Below are positions 59,231 through 64,000 of a stretch of 64,000 bases of DNA, piece by piece. The notes beneath the pieces are model-generated. The model was not told the origin of the DNA. It saw only the letters and a list, made by a program, of their open reading frames with translations, and did not search any database. The DNA comes from Tepidimonas sediminis (GTDB lineage: Bacteria; Pseudomonadota; Gammaproteobacteria; Burkholderiales; Burkholderiaceae_C), in contig NZ_VJND01000014.1 in the NCBI RefSeq assembly GCF_007556605.1, forward strand, positions 1 through 64,000. The letters are read 5' to 3'. The number at the start of each line of letters is the position of its first letter. The stretch's first letter is position 1. The translations under genes and the position numbers were made by a program.

Positions 59231-59925
59231 GCGCGGCGCGCCGCGCTGCCGCCGGTGCCTGGATGCCGCCGCCGGCGGCGGTGCCGTCCGCCGGCGGCTT
59301 CGTGCCCGCGTACTGGGACGAGGGCTGCCGCCACCTGTGCGCGCGCGACCGGGTGCTGGCGCGTCTGATTCCGCAGTACGGCCAGGCCTGCCTGCAGTCG
59401 CGCGGCGACCCGTTCACGACGCTGGCACGCAGCGTGGTCGGCCAGCAGATCTCGGTCAAGGCGGCGCAGGCGGTGTGGGACCGGCTGCTGGCCGCACTCG
59501 GCGCCGCCGACGGCGTGACGCCGGCGGCGCTGCTGGCGGCCGGTCCCGAGGCGCTGCGTGCCGCGGGCCTGAGCGCGCGCAAGGTCGAATACCTGTTCGA
59601 CCTGGCGCGGCACTTCGATGAAGGACGCATCGACCCGGCGGCTTGGCATGCGATGGAGGACGAGGCCATCATCCGCGAGCTGGTGGCCATCCGCGGCATC
59701 GGGCGCTGGACGGCGGAGATGTTCCTGATCTTCTGCCTGCTGCGGCCGGACGTGCTGCCGCTGGACGACGTCGGCCTGCTGCGCGGCATCAGCCAGTGCT
59801 ATTTTTCCGGTGAGCCGGTCAGCCGCAGCGACGCGCGCGAGGTGGCGGCGGCCTGGGCGCCGTTCCGCAGCGTGGCGACTTGGTATATTTGGCGGTCGCT
59901 GGATCCGATCCCGGTGGCCTATTGA
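59227..59925 (+). CDS. alkA: DNA-3-methyladenine glycosylase II-type enzyme
   Basis: 232 residues. Base-excision repair glycosylase of the HhH-GPD family: hairpin [15 protein letters not shown], then catalytic Asp pair in [13 protein letters not shown] (180-181), and [21 protein letters not shown] at the N-terminal side. No iron-sulfur cluster Cys set. It lacks the N-terminal beta domain of E. coli AlkA, as do many short family members. Coupled to cysS. A TATATT near its 3' end (59884-59889) could be an accA promoter. Confidence 0.92.
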   Translation: MSAARRAAAGAWMPPPAAVPSAGGFVPAYWDEGCRHLCARDRVLARLIPQYGQACLQSRGDPFTTLARSVVGQQISVKAAQAVWDRLLAALGAADGVTPAALLAAGPEALRAAGLSARKVEYLFDLARHFDEGRIDPAAWHAMEDEAIIRELVAIRGIGRWTAEMFLIFCLLRPDVLPLDDVGLLRGISQCYFSGEPVSRSDAREVAAAWAPFRSVATWYIWRSLDPIPVAY

Positions 59926-59998
59926 CGACATCCCCGGCGGCGCGTCGGTGCCGCCGCATGCCGGGCCGCGCCAGATGGCCCGATGGAGCGTGACGACC

Positions 59999-60976
59999 GT
60001 GGCCAAACGCAATTTCCTGGATTTCGAGCAGCCGATCGCCGAGCTGGAGGCCAAGATCGAGGAGCTGCGCTACGTGCAGAACGAGTCGGCGGTCGACATC
60101 TCCGAGGAGATCGAGCGCCTGAGCCAGAAGAGCCTGCAGCTGACCAAGGACATCTACGCCAAGCTGACGCCGTGGCAGGTGACCAAGATCGCGCGCCACA
60201 GCGACCGGCCCTACACGCTGGACTACGTGCGGGAGATCTTCACGCACTGGACCGAGCTGCACGGCGACCGCCACTTCGCCGACGACGCCAGCATCGTGGC
60301 GGGGCTGGCGCGCTTCAACGGCCAGCCGTGCGCCGTCATCGGCCACCAGAAGGGCCGCGACACCAAGGAGCGCGCGCTGCGCAACTTCGGCATGACCAAG
60401 CCGGAGGGCTACCGCAAGGCGCTGCGCGTCATGAAGCTGGCCGAGAAGTTCCGCCTGCCGGTGTTCACCTTCGTCGACACGCCGGGCGCCTATCCCGGCA
60501 TCGACGCCGAGGAGCGCAACCAGTCCGAGGCGATCGGGCGCAACATCTTCGAGATGGCGCAGCTGGAAGTGCCGATCATCAGCACCATCATCGGCGAGGG
60601 CGGCTCGGGCGGTGCGCTGGCCATCGCCGTGGCCGACCAGGTGCTGATGCTGCAGTACGCCGTCTATTCGGTGATCAGCCCGGAGGGCTGCGCCTCGATC
60701 CTGTGGAAGACCGCCGACAAGGCGCCGGAGGCCGCCGAGGCGCTGGGCATCACCGCGCACCGGCTCAAGGCCCTGGGGCTGGTGGACAAGATCGTCAGCG
60801 AGCCGGTGGGCGGCGCGCACCGCGACCCGCAGCAGATGGCCGCGCTGCTCAAGCGCGCGCTGGCCGAGGCGCTGCGCCAGGTGGCCGATCTGGATGCGGC
60901 CGCGCTGATCGAACGCCGTCATGCCCGCCTGCAGGCCTTCGGCCGCTTCACCGACACCAAGGCCGGCCGCGCCTGA
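59999..60976 (+). CDS. accA: Acetyl-CoA carboxylase carboxyltransferase alpha subunit
   Basis: 325 residues. With AccD transfers CO2 from biotin to acetyl-CoA, the first step of fatty acid synthesis. Segments [62 protein letters not shown] and [17 protein letters not shown] are typical. GTG 59999 gives the normal [11 protein letters not shown] start; ATG 59974 and 59984-region alternatives would add residues. Overlaps the start of tilS by 56 bases. Confidence 0.95.
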   Translation: MAKRNFLDFEQPIAELEAKIEELRYVQNESAVDISEEIERLSQKSLQLTKDIYAKLTPWQVTKIARHSDRPYTLDYVREIFTHWTELHGDRHFADDASIVAGLARFNGQPCAVIGHQKGRDTKERALRNFGMTKPEGYRKALRVMKLAEKFRLPVFTFVDTPGAYPGIDAEERNQSEAIGRNIFEMAQLEVPIISTIIGEGGSGGALAIAVADQVLMLQYAVYSVISPEGCASILWKTADKAPEAAEALGITAHRLKALGLVDKIVSEPVGGAHRDPQQMAALLKRALAEALRQVADLDAAALIERRHARLQAFGRFTDTKAGRA

Positions 60977-62009
60977 GGCGGCGGTCGCGGCGCTGGCCGC
61001 CTGGGCGCGGCGCCATCCCGACCTCGACCGGGGCGCCATGCCGCTGCTGGTGGCCTTCAGCGGCGGGGCCGACTCCACCGCGCTGCTGTTGGCGGCGGCG
61101 CAGCGCTGGGGCGCGCGCGTGCAGGCGCTGCACGTGCACCACGGGCTGCAGCCGGCCGCCGAGGCCTTCGCCGAGCATGCGCAGCGGGTCTGCGCCCAAT
61201 GGGGGGTGGCGCTGCAGGTGCGGCGCGTGCGGGTGGAGCGGGTGGCGCGGCGCAGCCCGGAGGAGGCCGCGCGCCACGCGCGCTACGCGGCGCTGGCCGA
61301 CGCCGCGCGCCAGGCGCAGGCGGCGGCGGTGCTGCTGGCGCACCACGCGCTGGACCAGATCGAGACCGTGCTGCTGGCGCTGACGCGCGGGGCGGGGCTG
61401 CCGGGGCTGGCGGCGATGCCGGAGCGCGTCGAGCGCGACGGCGTGACGTTTGCCCGGCCGCTGCTGCAGGCCGACGGGCGTGCGCTGCGCGCGCAACTGG
61501 CCGCCGCCGGCGTGCCGTGGATCGACGACCCCACCAACGCCGACCCGCAGCGCACGCGCAACCGGCTGCGCCAGCTGGTGCTGCCGACGCTGCTGCAGGC
61601 CTTTCCGCAGGCGCCGCAGACGTTCGCGCGCAGCGCACGCCACGCCGCCAGCGCGCAGGCGCTGCTGGAGGCGCTGGCGGCGCAGGATCTGGCGCGGCTG
61701 GGAGAGCCGCCGCGGCTCAGTGCGCTGCGTGCGCTGTCCTCGCCGCGGCGCCTCAACGCGCTGCGCCTGTGGCTGCGGCAGCGTCACGGCGCGCAGGCCA
61801 GCGACGCCCAGTGGCAGGCCCTCGATGCCCAGATCGAGGCGGCGCGCACGCGCGGCCAGCGCATCGAGCTGCGCCTGGGGCCGGGGCGCATTCGCCGCGC
61901 CGGCGACGCGATCGCGTGGACCCCCGACGCTAGCGCCGCCACCACCACAGCAGCAGCGACAGCAGCGCCGACACCAGCAGACTCGTGCCGAGCGGAAAGT
62001 AGAAGCTGA
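60921..62009 (+). CDS. tilS: tRNA(Ile)-lysidine synthase
   Basis: 362 residues. Converts the wobble C of tRNA-Ile(CAT) to lysidine so it reads AUA. PP-loop [16 protein letters not shown], then [40 protein letters not shown], and [19 protein letters not shown]. The C-terminal domain is short. ATG 60921 lies inside accA; ATG 61038 would start only just before the P-loop and is less likely. The last about 27 residues are a low-complexity Ala/Thr tail that overlaps the convergent DUF2905 gene by 80 bases. Confidence 0.9.
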   Translation: MPACRPSAASPTPRPAAPEAAVAALAAWARRHPDLDRGAMPLLVAFSGGADSTALLLAAAQRWGARVQALHVHHGLQPAAEAFAEHAQRVCAQWGVALQVRRVRVERVARRSPEEAARHARYAALADAARQAQAAAVLLAHHALDQIETVLLALTRGAGLPGLAAMPERVERDGVTFARPLLQADGRALRAQLAAAGVPWIDDPTNADPQRTRNRLRQLVLPTLLQAFPQAPQTFARSARHAASAQALLEALAAQDLARLGEPPRLSALRALSSPRRLNALRLWLRQRHGAQASDAQWQALDAQIEAARTRGQRIELRLGPGRIRRAGDAIAWTPDASAATTTAAATAAPTPADSCRAESRS

Positions 62010-62130
62010 AGCCGTCGCGCTCGATGGCGATGTCGCCCGGCAGCCGGCCCCATGGCAGGCGCGCCAGCCACGGCCACAGCAGCCCGGCCAGCACCAGCAC
62101 GACCCCCAGCGTGATCAGGACGCGTTGCAT
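61930..62130 (-). CDS. DUF2905 small membrane protein
   Basis: 66 residues: membrane segment VLITLGVVLVLAGLLWPWLARL, the family motif [21 protein letters not shown], and a second membrane segment [14 protein letters not shown] with a basic end. Function of the family is unknown. ATG 62130 chosen; GTG 62136 would add MA. Its 3' end is antisense to the tilS tail. Confidence 0.82.
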   Translation of the reverse strand: MQRVLITLGVVLVLAGLLWPWLARLPWGRLPGDIAIERDGFSFYFPLGTSLLVSALLSLLLWWWRR

Positions 62131-62137
62131 GGCCACC

Positions 62138-62143
62138 TATAAT
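62138..62143 (+). promoter_or_regulatory. -10 hexamer TATAAT upstream of lysC
   Basis: A perfect TATAAT 47 bases before ATG 62191, giving a leader of about 40 bases. It also sits just upstream of the divergent DUF2905 start. Confidence 0.5.
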
Positions 62144-62190
62144 CACAGGGTTTGCCCGCCCTTGGCGCGGGCGCCTGCTTTGATTCTTCC

Positions 62191-63474
62191 ATGGCACTGA
62201 TCGTTCACAAATACGGCGGCACCTCGATGGGCTCGACCGAGCGCATCCGCAACGTCGCCAAGCGCGTGGCCAAGTGGGTGCGCGCCGGCCATCAGCTGGT
62301 GGTGGTCCCCAGCGCGATGAGTGGCGAGACCAACCGGCTGCTGGCGCTGGCCAAGGAGGTGGCGCCGGAGCGCCCCGATGCGGCCTACTACCGCGAGCTC
62401 GACCAGCTGGCCGCCACCGGCGAGCAGGTCTCGGTGGGCCTGCTGGCCATCGCGCTGCAGGCCGAAGGGCTGCAGGCCGTCTCGTACTGCGGCTGGCAGG
62501 TGCCGATCCGCACCAACAGCGCCTACACCAAGGCGCGCATCGAGTCGATCGACGACGCGCGCATCCGCGCCGATCTGGCGGCAGGCAAGGTGGTCATCAT
62601 CACCGGCTTCCAGGGCGTCGACGCCGGCGGCAACGTGACGACGCTGGGCCGTGGCGGCTCGGACACCTCGGCGGTGGCGGTGGCCGCGGCGATCAAGGCC
62701 GACGAGTGCCTGATCTACACCGACGTCGACGGTGTCTACACCACCGACCCGCGCGTCGTGCCCGAGGCGCGCCGCCTGCAGCGCATCAGCTTCGAGGAAA
62801 TGCTGGAGATGGCCAGCATGGGCAGCAAGGTGCTGCAGATCCGCTCGGTGGAGTTCGCCGGCAAGTACCGCGTGCCGATCCGTGTGCTGTCCAGTTTCAC
62901 GCCCTGGGACATCCCCCTCGAGGAGGAGGCCCGCAGCGGCACCCTGATCACGTTCGAGGAAGACGCATCCATGGAACAAGCCGTCGTATCCGGCATCGCC
63001 TTCAACCGCGACGAGGCCAAGATCTCCGTGCTCGGGGTGCCCGACCGTCCCGGCATCGCCGCCCAGATCCTGGGTGCGGTGGCCGACGCCAACGTCGACG
63101 TCGACGTCATCATCCAGAACGTCGGCAAGGACGGCCGCACCGACTTCAGCTTCACCGTCCACCGCAACGACCTCAACCGCGCGCTGGACGTGCTGCGCAA
63201 CCAGGTGGTGCCGGCGCTCGGCGCCAGCGACGTGGTGGGCGACGCGCGCATCTGCAAGGTCAGCGTCGTCGGCATCGGCATGCGCAGCCACGTCGGCGTG
63301 GCCAGCCGCATGTTCCGCTGCCTCGCCGCCGAAGGCATCAACATCCAGATGATCTCCACCTCCGAAATCAAGATCTCGGTGGTCATCGACGAGAAGTACA
63401 TGGAACTCGCGGTGCGCGCGCTGCACCGCGAGTTCGACCTCGACCAGCCGGAGGACACCCTGCAGGGGGCGTGA
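62191..63474 (+). CDS. lysC: Aspartate kinase
   Basis: 427 residues. First step of the lysine/threonine/methionine pathway. Kinase domain: VHKYGGTSMGSTERI, VVVPSAMSGETNRLL, TLGRGGSDTSAVAVAAA and YTDVDGVYTTDPR. Two C-terminal ACT domains (SVLGVPDRPGIAAQIL; VSVVGIGMRSHVGVASRMF) would bind lysine and threonine for feedback control. An internal ATG at 62971 (residue 261, MEQAVVSGIAFN) preceded by GAGGA could make a separate beta subunit of 167 residues, as in the alpha2-beta2 type enzymes of Bacillus and Corynebacterium. Confidence 0.96.
   Translation: MALIVHKYGGTSMGSTERIRNVAKRVAKWVRAGHQLVVVPSAMSGETNRLLALAKEVAPERPDAAYYRELDQLAATGEQVSVGLLAIALQAEGLQAVSYCGWQVPIRTNSAYTKARIESIDDARIRADLAAGKVVIITGFQGVDAGGNVTTLGRGGSDTSAVAVAAAIKADECLIYTDVDGVYTTDPRVVPEARRLQRISFEEMLEMASMGSKVLQIRSVEFAGKYRVPIRVLSSFTPWDIPLEEEARSGTLITFEEDASMEQAVVSGIAFNRDEAKISVLGVPDRPGIAAQILGAVADANVDVDVIIQNVGKDGRTDFSFTVHRNDLNRALDVLRNQVVPALGASDVVGDARICKVSVVGIGMRSHVGVASRMFRCLAAEGINIQMISTSEIKISVVIDEKYMELAVRALHREFDLDQPEDTLQGA
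62956..62973 (+). promoter_or_regulatory. Possible internal ribosome-binding site and start in lysC
   Basis: GAGGA (62956-62960), 10 bases, then in-frame ATG 62971. The resulting peptide would begin MEQAVVSGIA and hold both ACT domains, the position known for beta-subunit starts in class-related aspartokinases. Confidence 0.4.
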
Positions 63475-63514
63475 AAAAGTCCCGTTGCGCCGCGCAATCG
63501 GCCCGATCTTCGGG

Positions 63515-63520
63515 TATGAT
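63515..63520 (+). promoter_or_regulatory. -10 hexamer TATGAT for tRNA-Ser
   Basis: TATGAT ends 11 bases before the mature tRNA 5' end. The -35 is not clear. Confidence 0.45.
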
Positions 63521-63531
63521 GGCGGCTTCAC

Positions 63532-63625
63532 GGAGTGATGACCGAGAGGCCGAAGGTGCTCCCCTGCTAAGGGAGTATACGGGCTAAAACCCGTATCGAG
63601 GGTTCGAATCCCTCTCACTCCGCCA
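63532..63625 (+). tRNA. tRNA-Ser (anticodon GCT)
   Basis: 94 nucleotides with encoded CCA. Acceptor GGAGTGA/TCACTCC, anticodon arm CTCCC-CTGCTAA-GGGAG with anticodon GCT, a long class II variable arm (TACGGGCTAAAACCCGTA) and T-arm GAGGG-TTCGAAT-CCCTC. Reads AGC and AGU. Confidence 0.96.
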
Positions 63626-63628
63626 CTG

Positions 63629-63665
63629 ACCCCGCCCGCCTTGTCCGCGCGCGGGGTTTCGTTTT
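63629..63665 (+). terminator. Likely terminator after tRNA-Ser
   Basis: A 7-bp stem ACCCCGC/GCGGGGT with a 15-base loop, followed by TTCGTTTT, starting 4 bases after the tRNA. Confidence 0.55.
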
Positions 63666-63727
63666 GGCGGCGCTATCATCGCGCATCCGTCGCCTCGTCG
63701 GCGGCGTCGAACGAGGAGCAAGGCATC

Positions 63728-64000
63728 ATGGATGTCAGGAGCAAGGGCTGGCAGCGGCGGCGGCTGCTGGCCGCCGCGCTGGCAGCGGCGGGGCCGTGGG
63801 CATGGGCGCAGGGGCGCGAGGCGCAGCCGTGGCCGCAGCGGCCGGTCAAGCTGATCGTGGGTTTTCCGCCCGGCTCGTCGCCGGACACGATGGCGCGCAC
63901 GATCGCCGAACCGCTGGCGGCGCATCTGGGCCAGCCGGTGGTGGTGGACAACCGGCCCGGCGCCGGCGGCGCCATCGGCGCCGATGCGGTGGCGCGCGCC
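63728..64000 (+). CDS. Bug-family (TctC-like) solute-binding protein, N-terminal part
   Basis: 91 codons are in the window and the gene continues to the right. An Arg-rich signal peptide (WQRRRLLAAALAAAGPWAWAQ) is followed by the Bug-family opening WPQRPVKLIVGFPPGSSPDTMAR and VVVDNRPGAGGAIGADAVAR. These periplasmic receptors bind carboxylated solutes, are very numerous in Burkholderiales, and only some work with a TctAB transporter. ATG 63728 has GAGGAG upstream. Confidence 0.92.
   Translation, partial: MDVRSKGWQRRRLLAAALAAAGPWAWAQGREAQPWPQRPVKLIVGFPPGSSPDTMARTIAEPLAAHLGQPVVVDNRPGAGGAIGADAVARA

Overview
The window is about 72% G+C and almost wall-to-wall coding. It looks like chromosomal core sequence from a betaproteobacterium of the order Burkholderiales, close to Comamonadaceae (Tepidimonas-like genera are a plausible guess, not proven). 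Support for this comes from gene content and order: algR-hemC-hemD-hemX-hemY, gmk-rpoZ-spoT, yicC-kinase-rph-rdgB-hemW, a secreted Pro/Val/His-rich PXPV-type protein, a globin-coupled diguanylate cyclase, and a Bug-family solute receptor. No prophage, insertion sequence, CRISPR array or rRNA was seen. The only accessory-looking item is a vapBC toxin-antitoxin pair.

Layout. 1-3.5 kb: malic enzyme (cut by the left edge), then a copper/cytochrome-oxidase group (DUF2946, SCO1, PCuAC, Crp-type regulator). 3.5-6.4 kb: divergent ferric-iron ABC genes fbpC/fbpB with a Fur box between them. 6.4 kb: tRNA-Arg(CCT). 6.5-14.8 kb, minus strand: a run read as MoxR ATPase, vapB, vapC, VWA protein, tamA, tamB. 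15-19 kb: cytochrome c4, a fused SpeD-SpeE polyamine enzyme, argH. 18.8-23.8 kb: algR and haem genes hemCDXY. 23.8-27.8 kb: DUF2062 protein, mltD, gloB, xerD. 27.8-33.7 kb: dosC-glnS, PXPV protein, uppP, alpha/beta hydrolase. 33.8-43 kb: recC-recB-recD. 43-52 kb: greB, yicC-gmk-rpoZ-spoT, then kinase-rph-rdgB-hemW. 51.5-57.8 kb: CBS protein, DUF349 protein, mtfA, lpxH, cyclophilin, TPR protein. 57.8-63.5 kb: cysS-alkA-accA-tilS, a DUF2905 membrane protein, lysC and tRNA-Ser(GCT). The right edge cuts a Bug-type receptor gene.

Genes are packed tightly: many neighbours share a 4-base ATGA or GTGA stop/start overlap (VWA/tamA, vapB/vapC, algR/hemC, hemD/hemX, dosC/glnS, recC/recB/recD, yicC/gmk, kinase/rph/rdgB/hemW, cyclophilin/lpxH, cysS/alkA), which implies translational coupling.

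The most interesting pattern is not a gene. At least ten genes (DUF2946, fbpC, hemC, hemX, gloB, xerD, glnS, recC, greB, spoT) have a sigma70-like -10 hexamer of form TANNNT placed 6-8 bases before the start codon, with no Shine-Dalgarno sequence, as expected for leaderless mRNAs. The clearest case is gloB/xerD, whose start codons abut back to back in CATATG, each with its -10 inside the other gene. In spoT the hexamer directly follows a strong rpoZ terminator. Other points worth a look are a roughly 100-residue insertion in GlnRS before its KMSKS-type loop, the SpeD-SpeE fusion, vapBC sitting inside a MoxR-VWA operon, an RstA-like box, and a possible internal start in lysC.
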